This document shows positions 1-13,330 of a stretch of 64,000 nt of DNA, piece by piece (position 1 is the first letter of the stretch; every line of letters starts with the position of its first letter). The notes beneath the pieces were generated by a model. The model was not told where the DNA came from, made no database searches, and was given only the letters and a program-made list of their open reading frames with translations. The position numbers were made by a program, and so were the translations under genes. The DNA comes from Maylandia zebra (taxonomy: Eukaryota > Chordata > Actinopteri > Cichliformes > Cichlidae), in contig NC_135182.1 of the NCBI RefSeq assembly GCF_041146795.1, positions 4,510,509 to 4,574,508 on the forward strand, written 5' to 3'.

Positions 1-508
1 CGCTGATGTCATGAAATATCATGGGGTCCAGCAGGAAAGAGGTTTTGTGTAGCTCCTCGGATAATGAGCTCTGCTGTTGTGGAGTATAGAGTGAACATAT
101 ACTGCAGACACTAAATACTGAACTCTTACTCTGTTTGTTTTCCCTTTGAGTCAAGGTTTTCTATTTCACACGCTTCTTAAATATGTCCCGTGTAATTTAT
201 CTGCTGTTTGTAATGATGCATTCACGGTGCTTATTTATGCGTCGGATCGCAGAAGGCCATAAAGCCACACTTGCTAAATACAGGTATTAATGGTGATCAC
301 GTCTTTTGTAAGCACAGTTTTAACAGATGTGAGAACAGCCCCCCTATTTTTGTGTCTTGTTTTTTATAGCTTGTTTGTGTCTTTCTCATTTCTTTGTGCA
401 GGGTGACCCTAAGTTGCCTCTGGGAGTCTGAATGCTGAATTAATTCGGCATGGTTTCGTTTTTCATTTAGTCTTCAATATGTCCTATTTTTTTCTTTTCT
501 TTTTTTAG

Positions 509-3500
509 GGAAGGAATCCTTTTTTCCTTGAACCTGCCATCATCATCGCAATTACAGACGGCAACAAGTTGACCAGCAGCGGCGGTGTCCAAGATGAGGT
601 CAGCCTGCATCTCCAATCAGGAGAGCGTTCTGTTTGTTTGGGTGATACTTTAGGAGTCTAACCGCACCACGTCAAACTTTACCAAACCCTCGTCCTTTGA
701 CTGTGATTAAGATGGCTAAAGTTTAAACCACAGAAGCTCTACTGTGAAGTGCTTTATCATATTGTCCACTCACATAATAACAAAGCTACTTTTCATGCTT
801 AGAAGTGTTATCAGTAGCTTTGTTATTATTGTCTTAGAAACAGAGAAGTTTGATGTACTTACTTATTGATTAATCATTTGGTCCTAAAACATCAAGGAAG
901 ACAACTTCCCCAGCTGACACATTCAGCAGAAAAAAACCCAAAAACCTTAATTTATTCTCATCAAAATCTAAAAATACCAATGAAGAGTCTCATTTGTGTC
1001 CAACACCAGTAATATTTTTGGCATTTTTATTGAATTTATTAAAACAGCTACTTTTTAATCATTGATTGCACTTCCTGTTTTGACTGATTAAACACTCTTG
1101 AAAATGTAGAAAATAAAGAAAAATCATTGCTCAGTATGAAAATGCACTATTTTTTTTTTCTTTACAAATGCAGTAAACAGTCATGTTTTCAACCTATGCA
1201 AACAAAAATTATATAGGCAGTTACTTTTAAATTCCTTTAGCCCAAATTATGACAAAGGGTATAACTGCAAGGTTAGAAGTGCGAGCTGAGCCCTCCGTGC
1301 CACTTTAATACCCTGTAAATGAAGGCACTTTATCAATACCGCCGTAAAAGTGTTGTTCATTTACTGCCCAAGTTTCCCCACAGTAACCTAAAACAAACGG
1401 CGATATTAGAGAGAACAGCAACACAGTAAATCTGTTCTAACGCAGGTCTGTCATCTCATCCTGTGATCTGTTTCATTGTCCAGCTACATCTACCTCTGAC
1501 CACGCCGCTGCCGGGCAGCGAGCTGACGAAGGAGCCGTTTCGCTGGGACCAGCGTCTGTTTGCTTTGGTGCTACGTATCTCCGGCAACACTTCGGTGGAG
1601 CCCGAGCCCCTCGGCGGCGTCCCGTCTGACGATTCTCCAATCACCCCCATGTGTGAGGTCACTGGAGGTAGGCGGACTGATACGAGCTGCTGGTTGTTGT
1701 GTACTTACAGATCAGCTCTGACAGGCATTTCTCAGCTTTTAAGTACACTCGGTTTGCCTTTTGTAGCTCTGGAGTTTATGTACTGATTCATATGCTTTAT
1801 ATGCCGAAGTTTCAAAGATGATTTAAGAGCATTTAAAGACAGGACAGGTTTTATGGAAGAGCTGCACCATGGGTAATGCAGTCTGAAGTGCTTGTCGGGT
1901 ACTTCACTTTAAGTTGGTGATGTTAAGGAGTTGTTGTTTTTTTTTTTTTTTTATTATTATTATTGTATCACGCATGGAAACATAACCAGCATACAAGGAA
2001 TTACGCAATTAAACAAAATAACATAAGCCAGGTAGAGTAGGCTGTAGACATACATTTTAAATGACAGCATGAACAGCCTAAGATTAAGAAAACCATTTTA
2101 CTGCTTCAGTTTAGTCTACAGAAGTAAAAGCTCCTTATTCTGAGTGAAAAATAAACAGATCAGATGTTTTCCTCTTGGAAGTGTCAGAAGCTTAAATTTT
2201 AAAGCAGAGCCCACTTCAACAGGGGACAGCCCTGAGCGGTGTCTAGGCACTGTCTTGCTCAATATTCAGAGTTGTGTTTTAACAGCCCAATGCAGCTACA
2301 CTGTGCTCTTATTTTAACCCCTGCTGGAGCTATTGTGGAAGGGTTAAGTGCTTTGTTTAAGTGTACTTGGGTAGTAATTGCTGATTAAGGTTAGAATGAC
2401 TAGATTTTCCCACCTGGTCCATAATCGGACTGCCTTTGTCCTGCCTAAGTCCTGTCAAGAGACTTTCTAGCCAGCGATTTTGATCTGTAATCCCCCCATC
2501 TCCAGCCAAAGTCCGGCTGCCAGAACATTCACTTATAGAAGCAGACTTTTATCCCCTCTGTCTCCATTCCTCACGTAGCTTTGTTTTGGAAGCAGCTGGC
2601 AGGAGGAACGAACTAGAATGATGCTGATGGCAGGTTAAGATTAACCCATGCACACATATAGAGAACAGAGGACTCCAAAGCTGCGTGTCGCAGCCGGTGG
2701 CGCTGAATGCAGAACATGACACAGGTCCATTGTCAGCGGCAGTCTACAGTACATGCTGCCTGTCCATTACTGCTGATGGCAGACCTGACACAAAGCCACA
2801 GCCTATTGAAATGAGCGAGTGAATGGGTGCACAACAAGGTCACTCGAGGTGAAGTTGAATGACAGGAAGGCTAAGTTAGACTAGTCAGTTGTAGCTTTGA
2901 AAGATGGTTTTTCTGACTTTTTTAATTTTACACATGCGATTGATGGCGTGACAAAAACAGCAAAGAGAGATTTTGACCTTTCAGAGTCACATTTCATGCA
3001 AATGCACTATTTGCATGTAGTGTAAATGGCTGATATGGCTGCACAAAGATGAGCAATATGTAAAGAAGAGAGCTCTTGAAATTGCACTGCACCAGTAGCA
3101 AAGCACTTCATAAACAGTGTAATGTAGTGATCCTTCTTAACCCCTTTTATTCTTGTTCATTTGATTTCTCTGACATTGAGGTGCATTATATAAACACCAA
3201 ACTGCTGCTGCTGCAGTTTTTGTTCTTTAAACACAAGTTTTAGTGGGAACTTTTAATCCTCTGTGTCTCTATCTGTAAGTTTCGGAGACAAAGATTAAGT
3301 CTAGTCCTAGAATGAGTGAAGAATTCGATGAAGCTCTTCATTGGAAAAAGGTCCGAGAAATCTCAGCTCAAGTTATTTATAATTTTTGGTTAATTGTGCT
3401 ACAGTCACACCAGAGAAATCAGTTACTGGAGACTCCGGCATGACTAAAATTATTGCATGCAATGAACTTGAGATTGTGTCTGAAATGGTTGCTGCTAAGA

Positions 3501-6500
3501 CGAGGTGTACGAACACTTCAAAGAGACTTTGGTGTGTCAACGTAGAGATAAAATGTAATAAGATGGAGTCGGTCTGCTATGAGTTTGTGACTCAATGGGT
3601 TGAAGTTAAAAAAAAAAAAAAAAAAAAAAAGACACACTGCAGACAAGTTGCGTTCATTGTTGCAGACTGACTCGGGTTGATGCAGTCTGTCTGCATCTAT
3701 ATTATTTCCAAACCTTTGTCAATCTCTCTGAGATTAATTGCAGTCAGCCCGAGTCGGAGCGCAATTGTTTGGAGACAAGTTGCATCCCACTAAGTAACCT
3801 GTGCGATCACCATGTGTTTGAAAGTCATCACCCAGAGACTGAGGGTGGTGCACGTTCGACCTCTGGACGAGTTGGTCGCCAAATGCAAACATTTCAATGA
3901 GATGACCCAGCAAGTAGCAATTTCTTTTTCCCCCTAGTTTCGGTTAGATTGTTTTCCTATTTTTACCCTGGCACCAATCAACAGAATTATCAGACTTCTG
4001 TATTTTCCCTCTTCTGACTCACAATTTTTTATGGCTCATTTAGTCTGCAATTCAGTCTTAACCCTGTTCCAGCAGCAGCATGCAACTTTTAGCAGACAAG
4101 CTCTAATAGACCCACTGTACACTGTCTGACCTGCACCAAACAAAGCAAAGAAGACACAATTAGAAACTAGCTTACGAAAAATGTGGAACATTTAAAGCCA
4201 GATGTTATTTCTTAATTTGGTTTCTAGTATCTGCTCTAAAAAGTACAACAAATTATTATTAATTAGGAGGGGGAAAAATCACATTATAATGTCAGGATCT
4301 AAGTGGGAGGGTCTAAATAGACAGCTTTTTGCTAGGAAATTGACAAAATGTGAAAGCATGGTGAAAATGCATCCCGTGTTGTTTCTGCTGCTCCCAGTTG
4401 GCCCACAAATTCTATTAATTAAGCTTTTAAACGGCTAAACCAAAAAACATTTGAAATGATCCACAGTCAACCAAGGAAAAACGTTTAATTTTAGCAACAC
4501 CATTGACTCGCTCGTGTTTTGGGATATCTATACTTACAGACGTGTGTCTTCGTTACAGGTCGTTCTTACAGTGTGTTCTCCCAGCGTATGTTGAATCAGT
4601 GTCTGGAGTCTTTGGTGCAGAAAATCCAGAGTGGAGTAGTGATAAACTTTGAGAAGACGGGACCTGACCCTCCTCCGCTAGAAGGTAAGACACACCTCTG
4701 TTTGTTTGCTTTTGGGTTTTCTCAAGTTGAATTGTCTTTTATTATAAAAGGAGCTTTTTGACATGTGCTGTGCTGCATGCGTTTGATTAGTAGAGAAGCT
4801 CTTTGCTCTCTCCCACTTGGTGTTTGTTTTAATCCATTCTGAGCTTTTCTTTCCTGTTTTTTCATAAACATCTGGTGGGTGTCACTGTTTAAACTCCTGC
4901 TTTCATATTTAACTGCTGACACACTTGTCTGATGCATTTTGTTTCATGCTGCATTTCATAAACCCCTTGTTTTTTGTTTTGCTTTGCTTATATTCCTGCA
5001 CAGACACTCCAGCTGAAGTGGTGAAGTCTGGTCCGCAGCCTTGGCACTGCTGTCACAAGCTGATCTACGTACGACCTAACCCTAAAACTGGTGTTCCCAT
5101 CGGGCACTGGCCCATCCCCGAAGCCTTCTGGCCAGACCAGAACTCCCCCACATTGGTAAGAAAGTTGCAGAAGAACCGACAGAAATATGAGATAAGAAAC
5201 CGGTATCTGTCAATTTATGCAATACATAATCTGTGTTACTGCAGCAGATTAATGAAATGACAACCTAGCTTAGTAAAATAAATATAATGTCACAGAACAA
5301 AAGAGCCCAAAAAGGTAAAAATAATATTAAAGAAGAGACTTTAAAGCCCTATAGTTCCTTTCTTGTATTTATATATTGGACAGTTTTACTCTTGACAGCA
5401 GAATACACTTATAATTCTATAAAACTTAACAAAGATGTACTTTATTCCTAATTATTTTTTAATAATATAAGTCTTAATAGCCAAAAAGTGACCATATTTA
5501 CAAGACTGGTATAGTGTTATTAGCTACGGCTAGCATGCTTGCTTAGCATGTTGGCCTTAGTGGTGTGCTAACCAGTGTCTGGCTAGTTTTATGGCTAATT
5601 TGTGCTAAGTAACAGACTAATAAGTTTTCAACATTTCACTCTCTCAGGAAGTACAAACTTCCTGATAAATAAAATACTTCCTTTAAAAATGCTCTTAAGG
5701 TCTCCAGCAGCAGAAAACATCACCCAGAGGTTCAGTTCATTGACTTATATTAGCTGAGGTGAGGCCTAGCAAACAAGCAAGTACAAGAAGACAAAACTCT
5801 GTAATTTTGTTATGAAGGGGATAAATGGCTACAGGGTTTGTTTGTTCTTTTTGTTTTTTTGTTTTAATTTTGTATCAGGCTTTTGTAGATGTCATAATTT
5901 AATTGCTAACACTGGTTATTTTAGTGGGAGTCAGTGGGGACTGACGCTCTTTTAGAAGCAGCCTGCAGTGATACAAAGTAGCCGTATGCTCGATTATGAA
6001 TCTTAAAATAGAAAAAATGTGAGAACAATAAAAAGAAAGGCACTTACTAAGTTTATTTTTTCATGTTTATTAAAAGGCAAAACAAAATCCATTATAGCTG
6101 TAATGTGCCTTCAGTGGCCATTAGACGATAACTCCTCCACAGGAGTTACAGGATTCAGCCCCACACATTGTCACTTTCATTAAACAACTTTTCTTCTTCC
6201 TGTTTGTTTAACAAGAATAATCAGTCACACTAATGTAACAGTGCCACACTCTTATTAACTTTAACCATTTATTCCATAGCAAACAATGACTAACTCGTGA
6301 TAACACAGGGGTGACGTCAAACCGGCTGCAGTGATGTCACAGCTACACGAATGTGCAACAGCCCAAGCACAGATGAGCTGTAATCAAAATTAAACAAACA
6401 AAGAAGTACTCATTATGATAGATCATGCATTGCATGTTAGCTATCATTCATAAGCTTTTCCTCTGCTCACACATATACTCTACACTTTCAGTAGAAATAG

Positions 6501-9500
6501 AAGCAGCAGCCAGACGTGATTCTTTTTTCCCGAACTGTATTCAGACGGTCAACTTTGCGCATTGCTTAAACTTAGCTTATATTAACAACACCTACTGGTG
6601 TTATTAGGCGCCAGCAGGTGTTGTTGATCTTCTTTAATATTTACCATAACATTGTGTATCTCTTTCTGTGTACCTTCCCAGCCTCCCCGCTCAGCCCACC
6701 CCCACGTCCGTTTCTCCTGCGTGGATGCTGAACCCATGGTGATAGACAAGGTACCCTTTGATAAGTATGAGCTGGAGCCGTCGCCCCTCACACAGTACAT
6801 TTTGGAGAGGAAATCACCGCACACCTGCTGGCAGGTACAGCACCATCACAGAAACCACAGAAAATAACAGCTGTTGAGAAGAAAGTTTGGCATTAAAGCA
6901 GAAATCTGTGTTTTTAATCTTTACGGCCAGGTAGACAAAGAGGATTTTAATCTCTCACACATGGAACGTGTTACATGCATCCTAACAGTGATAAGTGTGA
7001 TAAGTACTTGATTAGATGTTCAGACATATTGAGACATTGATGTGTGGTTTCAGGTTTTCAGTGTACCAAAAAAATAAATAAGGGTGGCAGCAAATGAAGC
7101 GATGATTCGATAGCCCGTCGGCATGCACAGACTGAGCTTTAGCACATGTGATTAGATCGAAACATCTAGTCTCTGCTGGTACCCGCACACCAAGCTTTAC
7201 CTGGTTTGTGGCAGGAACCTGAAAGTAAAGGTTGTCTCTGTATTCATCACTCGTATATTGATTTTGGTGTTTTTTCCCCATGTTTGGCATGAGTCATCAT
7301 CAGAGATGAGGTGGCAGACTTTCAGAATGACTTTTATATCAGCAATTACAAGAATCACGCAGTGAAAATATTTTCCTGACACTGACCAGATGCAGCGTTA
7401 TGATATTGTAGGGCTAATAGTAAGTGGTAAGCAAGGAAGTGAAATTTACTTCTGTAGGATATTTAAAACCAAAGTGGCTTTACACTAAAATAAAATGAAA
7501 CCTAAAAACAACTCGGACAGCATCAGCTGGTTCTGTTTTTGTTTGCTGATTGAAAAGTTCAAATGTCACAACTCACTTCCTGATTTTTCTCGTTCTGTTT
7601 TTTCAGGTGTTTGTATGTAACAGTGCCAAGTACAGCGATCTGGGGCAGCCGTTTGGTTACCTGAAGGCCAGCACAGCTCTAAATTGCGTCAACTTGTTTG
7701 TAATGCCCTACAACTACCCCGTACTTCTTCCGCTTCTGGGTAAGACCTGTGCATCCACCTCATTTTTACTCTCGCTGTAGGTGTTGATGGGGAGTCTTTG
7801 TTTTGGGCTTTAGAAAATTTAAACGATCTGCTGCAATAGCAAAACAAATGACTATTTTTTTTTTTTAATTCAGTTTTCTTAATAAAACATGTTCCTAATT
7901 ATTGAATTTCTTTGTGTGATCTGTGTTTGATTGTTTTCCACAGATGACTTGATTAAAGTGCACAAGTTCAAGCCTACCATTAAATGGCGACAGTCCTTTG
8001 AGAACTACCTGAAGACGATGCCTCCGTATTACATTGGGGTCAGTGGCCTTATTATCACTCTTCAACTTTTCATTAATGGCTTTTTTTGTGGTTGTTGTTG
8101 TTAATGTACAAAGCTGTGCCTGCACTGTTCTTACTGCTGTGTTATTCTCACAGTCGCTAAGAAAGGCTTTAAGAATCATGGGAGCACCGAACCTGCTAGC
8201 TGACAACCTGGAGTATGGTCTGAGCTACAGCGTGGTTTCCTACCTGAAAAAGCTCAGTCAGCAGGTTAGTTGTTAATATTAAATCTACTCCACAAAGCTG
8301 TGCTTGTTGCAGTGTCTGTCAGTTGTCAAGCCTTTCTGTTTTCACTAAAGTCCACACTGATGGATTTTTATAGTGTAATTTGTAGTTTTGGATTATTTTG
8401 GGGTTTTTTTCTAGTTTTCTTAATTAAAAAAATAAGAAAAGAAAAAAAGATAAACACCAGTTTAGTTCAAATGTTTTATCTCAGTTTGATTAGTATTTTA
8501 ATATCTTAATTTTGGTTTAGAAAAGTAACTTTCAAAGAAACCTGGTTTTATCATGACATTTTTATACTCACTGGTCGCTTTGTTAGGGATATCTGTTCAG
8601 TAAGGGATATATCTAATCAGCCAATCACATGGGAGTACCTCAGTGCATTTAGGCTTGTAGACGTGGTCAAGGCAACCACTCATTATTATCAGCGTGTGCA
8701 GAAGAGCATCTCTGAACGCACAGCACGTCATACTTTGAATCAGATGGGCTACAGCAGCAGATGTCTGCACTTGATGTCTCTCCTGTGGCTAAGAACAGGA
8801 AACTGAAGCTGCAGCTCACATGCACTCACCAAAACCGGACAATAGAAGATTAGGAAAAGGTTTCTTGGTCTAATGAGTCTCTATTTCTGTTGCGACAGTC
8901 AGAATTTGACATAATCAGCGTGAAAGCATGGATCCATCCTGCCTTGTGTCAGTGGTTCAGGCTTCTGGTTGTGGAGTGATGCCTGATTTGGACTTCTTCA
9001 GGGAGTCTTTGTAGAGCCTACAACAGAACTTACATAAGTGGCTGATGTCATTGCCGACATTTATGCTCGTGTGTCCCGGCAGTCTCCCTCCAGGAATTTG
9101 CTGAGATTATAGTCCTTATATTAATGCTTTGATTATTAATCCTTACATTGAGATGACGATTGTTGTGAAAACTCAGCTAAAAACTGCACAGGAGGAGTCG
9201 ACTGCGCCAAGCAGCCCAGTCATAATAGTTGTGGGTCACGTCGACCTGGCATGTTGTTATGTTTTTCATGAGGTTACGCTCTAGATCATAAATCCTCTGT
9301 AATGGTGTAGGAGATGTTTTCTTGGCTCCCTTTGAGCCCGTAGTACCAACTGAGCATCGTTTAAACACCACAGCCTACAGGAGTGTTGTTGCTGACCATG
9401 TCCATCCCTCCTCCTGACAACACACAACCTCACAAAGCTCAAAACATCTCAAACTGGGATCTTGAGCATGAGTTCACTGTAATGGCCTATTTGCATTGTC

Positions 9501-12500
9501 CTAATTTTCTTTAGCATTGATTAAAAAGTTAAAGGAAAAAAAGAACAAATGGCTTTAAATAGAAAATCGATATCCACGTCAGTCAAATCATCTTCTTTCA
9601 TTCATTCACTTATTTTTACTGGGTGCTTTAAATTGCACTCAAAAGACATGACAGGCATTTGCAGAGAACATCTGTTAGCACAGTTATACTTGATGAATAG
9701 ATGAACTCAAAATGCTCCACTAGATTTAGACTTTGCATCAATACACTGTCAACTGAAACAAAGTCTCTTGGCTGAGTGGGGGGCAGCTTGTGTACGAGTC
9801 CACGGGCTGATAAATCATTTTGTGCTTTGTGCTGCTTTTCTCTCTGTGTTCAATTCTCTGTCAGCGGCTACATTTTATGACGAAAGAACAAAAATGTTTA
9901 TTGTGTTGGAAAGTGTCACAGCGATACCATCACATCCTTAATTTCTAACTTGCTGTTATTTTAATGGTTATTTGGTATTAGGCACCAGCTGTTTTTGTTG
10001 TTGTTGTTGTTTTTTTAATGCAAATATGTTTTATGCTATTACAGCTGTCTTTCCTTGTGTCAGTCGTTCTTTGTACAGCAGGATAAACACTTATAAAGCA
10101 GCTTATAGCTTTGCACAGCTGCATTGTAATGCATTTTAAATCCTATCTTCAGTTTTACGTGTTGCTTATTAAGTTCCTGCATTTCCTTTTTTCCTGCTAC
10201 AATAATCAAGACACCAAATAGGAAGGCATTTCTGACCAGAAAACCTAATTTCCTCATATTTTCAGACAAAAATCGAGTATGACCGTCTGATCGCTTTGAT
10301 TGGGAAAAAGCAGCCACCGGAGCCTGGCCTCAAGGTGCGATGGCGAGGCGGAAGTATATCTCTAGCCCAGCGTCGGGACTTCATCCAGCAGCTACAGAAT
10401 CTCACAGGAGAGGCCCCAGCCCTGCCCATGGAGCTTAACCCCAAAGAGTTTCAAGGCTTTCATCTGGCACTGCTCAACAAGGTAGGGTTGGATTATTATC
10501 TGCATTTCTTCAACATGATCACATTCATCATCGGGAGCTGTTCTGACATGATTACACGCATGAGCATTGGTTTTTACTGTTGAGCGACTGTTTAGATTCA
10601 GTTGGCGAGGAGTTCCTTTTTGAAATCTCACTCTGTGCTCAGATTCTTCAGGCTTCTCCCCAGCTGCCCTCCTGAGGCTTATAGCATTGCTGTGTTTTTA
10701 TGTAGTTGGTTTGAGCACTTGAGGGCTATTGAAAAATGGTCCACGCTCTCAGAATGCATCTGTATATCCACTCTCCGGTGTCGAAACTACAGCGGTGTTT
10801 CTGTCTGCTGTCATCCTCAGAGCCTGAAGCCTCAGAGTTTTAGGAATCCGTACGACATCCCCCGCAGCCACCTGCTCGACCAGCTCAGCCGAATGAGGAG
10901 AAACCTTCTCAACACCAGCGTCTGCACTGTCAGAGGCCACGACTCCGGTACCCCGCTGTGCAAATCATTTTCCCCACTTATTTGGCTGTGATTATGCTAC
11001 GTTGTGAACATAATTTCAGCGTAAGAAGCAGGTTAGATGTATTGCTGTTCTTTCCATTTTTGACAAAGCATCTGTTTCCCTTCCAGACCAGCTCCACAGC
11101 GTGCCAATCGCCCAAATGGGAAACTACCAAGACTTCCTTAAAGCTGCTCCCCAGCCTCTTCGAGACGCAGACCCCGAACAGCCCAAACGGTTGCACACAT
11201 TCGGCAACCCCTTCAAACTAGACAAGAAGGCAAGTCTCTTTTTTACTCTTCTCGTTTTCTTATTGGTTACATTGACAAATGTAAATTAACCACTGAAAAA
11301 CACTCCGATGTACCATTTTCCTCACTTTCTTTACAGGGCATGATGATCGACGAGGCAGACGAGTTTGTGACCGGCCCTCAGAACAAGGGCAAGAGACCTG
11401 GCGACAGCAACAACGTGCCGGGCGGAGGTCCAAAGAGACGCCGGTGCATGTCACCTCTGCTGCGATTGGGTAGAGCCTACACCCCTCCAGTGTCCCCGTC
11501 TGCGAGCCCTCGACACTCAGCAGGTACGATCTAAGAGACAGTCGCACATCTTTTCTACTAATACTGTAATTCTTAATAATGACTGATGGCATGCTTCTAG
11601 TGCCGAGTGTACAACCAAGTGTACTGGCCTAATAATGATTCAGTGATTATGGTATCTTAAGAAAAAAGCACTTTTTTTTTTCATAAATTTAGAGAAATTG
11701 GTCAACAGAGGGTAGATTTAACACACAGAATATAAAACTCAAGGCAGGAAAAATGTGGGGTTATGGCACAACCCGTCCTACACAGCCGATCTGGATTACA
11801 GTGAATGTTTTTGGTTTTTTCCACCTTTCTGTAGACATGGACGTTAACGACGGTGCACCAGAAGCAGACCTGATCATCAACCACGTGGATCAGAACCACT
11901 ACGGCTCAGACCGGAACTCTGACTCGGAGGTGGACCGTCCCTCGAGTCCCACCGACCTTCAGGAGAACCACACTGCTGCGGATCCTCAGGCGATGCGGCA
12001 CAGGGATGAGGACGAGAACGGGCAGACCCATCCAAGCGAGCTGCCACTGGGCAGCGAGGGAGGAGCGGAGATGGTGCTGATGGACGACCAGGTGCAGCAC
12101 TACATTACGCCTTCAGCTCTGAAGAAGCACATTCACACCGAGACGACGAAGGTCAACAATGAGCTCAGGTCGCTCATCACCAAGGAGATCAGAAAACCTG
12201 GCAGACGTATGTATCCAAACCTGGTCTATAGGCAGGGAGGACAAAATAATAGAAACGGAGAGCAGCTACCACTAACTTTAAAGAGCTTTTTTTTCTCATA
12301 TGTAACCATGGTAGCATCTAAAAGTCACAAGTGTGATTGAATCATCACCTAAACAGAGATTCGAAGCTTCAGCTTTTATTGCAGGGCTGCTAAATTGAAG
12401 ATGCTGCTTTGTATTTCATTCTTCCTCGTTACATCTTTGTCTTGTTTTTGTTCCAGAAGAAACCACATAAATGTGGTTTTTCATGGCACTTAAGCTTTGG

Positions 12501-13330
12501 TTTGTCCAGAAGCAAAGCTGTTTTTCTTAAAAACAAAGCTAGGAAAAACAGCAGGTATCTGTGTGTAAATTTAAAGAAGCAAACTTTTTTTTTTCTTTCT
12601 TTATCTCCTCTGTTGATTTGACCGTACACGTCAAACTAACATTGGACGTCACTCTGGACTTTGAAAACGTGCGGTGGAATGTTTTTTTTTCTAGTTTCCT
12701 TTATGAGTGAGAACGCCTTTTATTTTGTTTATTATTAACATTCAGCTGTACACATACAAAGATTTGATTCAGTGGATGTGCTCTCCTTGAATCGACTGAA
12801 CCTCGTTCGCTTTGCTTTTTCTGTTTCAGACTACGAGAAGATTTTCCTCCTCTTGAAACAGATCCAGGGCACTCTCGACACCCGGCTCATCTTCCTCCAA
12901 AACATAATCAAAGAGGCAGCCAGGTACAAAGTTCAGCCCTCCTCCTCTGATGTCAGAGCGTTATTACCTCTCCCCTAATTTTTTTTCTTTTTTTTACTTA
13001 AAATGAGCTGCAAACAGAAAAAGGGGACTGTCTTTCTTTATAAGCTCTCTTAAAGTAAAGAGCAGCTGAATCCTAGCACCAGGATTCGGCATTTAAAACA
13101 TCTGCAGTTTCACGAACCGAACAAAATGCAAAGAAACAAAAACGTATCATAATTTTCTGCTCATGATCTCCTTTGCTACAGAGTTGTTTTTAAAAGGCAA
13201 ATGTTAACACGTGTCATTGCTTCTTCTTCTGCAAAGGTTCAAGAAGCGCGTTCTCATCGAACAGCTGGAAAACTTCCTCGAAGAGATCCACAACAGAGCC
13301 ACTAACATGAACCACGTGGACACGTTCTAA
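509..13330 (+). CDS. ints6: Integrator complex subunit 6, 5'-truncated by window edge
   Basis: Subunit 6 of the nuclear Integrator complex, which cleaves snRNA 3' ends and attenuates paused RNA polymerase II; in the known complex it helps connect the PP2A module. Fifteen coding exons: 509-598, 1484-1667, 4559-4684, 5004-5155, 6682-6834, 7607-7739, 7944-8038, 8154-8264, 10266-10481, 10821-10947, 11087-11229, 11337-11523, 11835-12206, 12830-12923, 13237-13330. Phases agree throughout and give 758 residues plus stop; human INTS6 has 887, so about 110 N-terminal residues (start of the von Willebrand A domain) lie to the left. The first exon here carries the end of that domain, including a TDG motif typical of the third metal-site loop. 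A basic PKRRR patch at about 11431 may be a nuclear signal. The C-terminal helical block (LLKQIQGTLDTRLIFLQN onward) is strongly conserved. All introns are GT-AG except 11230-11336, which is GC-AG. ints6 is preferred over ints6l because serpine3 and fam124a follow it. Confidence 0.95.
599..1483 (+). other. ints6 intron, no gene seen
   Basis: AT-rich intron between coding exons. The only structure noticed is a 16-bp perfect inverted repeat (774-789 with 814-829). No transposon or RNA gene was recognised. Confidence 0.7.
774..829. repeat. Perfect 16-bp inverted repeat (hairpin) in an ints6 intron
   Basis: Left arm 774-789 reads ataataacaaagctac. The right arm at 814-829 is its exact reverse complement, separated by 24 bases. 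The pairing ends at the arms. It could be a remnant of a small inverted-repeat element or a chance hairpin. No known family was recognised. Confidence 0.6.
1668..4558 (+). other. Long ints6 intron, no gene seen
   Basis: A 2.9-kb intron. It contains T-rich and TTA runs around 1937-1966 and an uninterrupted A run at about 3610-3630. Open frames in it are short and lack recognisable domains. Confidence 0.65.
5156..6681 (+). other. ints6 intron, no gene seen
   Basis: A 1.5-kb AT-rich intron between the QNSPTL and PPRSAHP exons. A gctagc-rich patch near 5525-5600 resembles scattered fish repeat sequence but could not be assigned. Nothing coding was recognised. Confidence 0.6.
8556..9492 (+). mobile_element. 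Decayed Tc1-type transposon relic with an internal insertion
   Basis: Lies in the ints6 intron 8265-10265. The sequence follows the very common fish Tc1 element that begins with a cue such as 'taatcagccaatcacatgg' (8616 on), continues through 'cagaagagcatctctgaacg' (8699 on) and ends at 'gagttcactgtaatggcct' (about 9470). The transposase frame is destroyed by stops and deletions. About 320 bp at roughly 8982-9299 do not fit the element and split it between 'tgtggagtg' and 'aatggtgtagg'. The terminal repeats are not preserved. Family naming is from memory of the consensus. Confidence 0.75.
9493..10265 (+). other. Remainder of ints6 intron, no gene seen
   Basis: AT-rich intronic sequence with short GTT repeats near 9996-10012. 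It ends at the acceptor ttcag at 10261-10265. No RNA gene or element was recognised. Confidence 0.6.
11230..11336 (+). other. ints6: GC-AG intron of ints6
   Basis: The exon ends in LDKK (codon AAG at 11227-11229) and the intron begins gcaagt instead of gt. The next exon starts GGC ATG ATG after ttacag at 11331-11336. The protein join FKLDKK/GMMIDEADEF equals the human sequence, so the junction is well fixed. The donor matches the strong gcaag consensus usual for GC-AG introns spliced by the major spliceosome. Confidence 0.9.
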
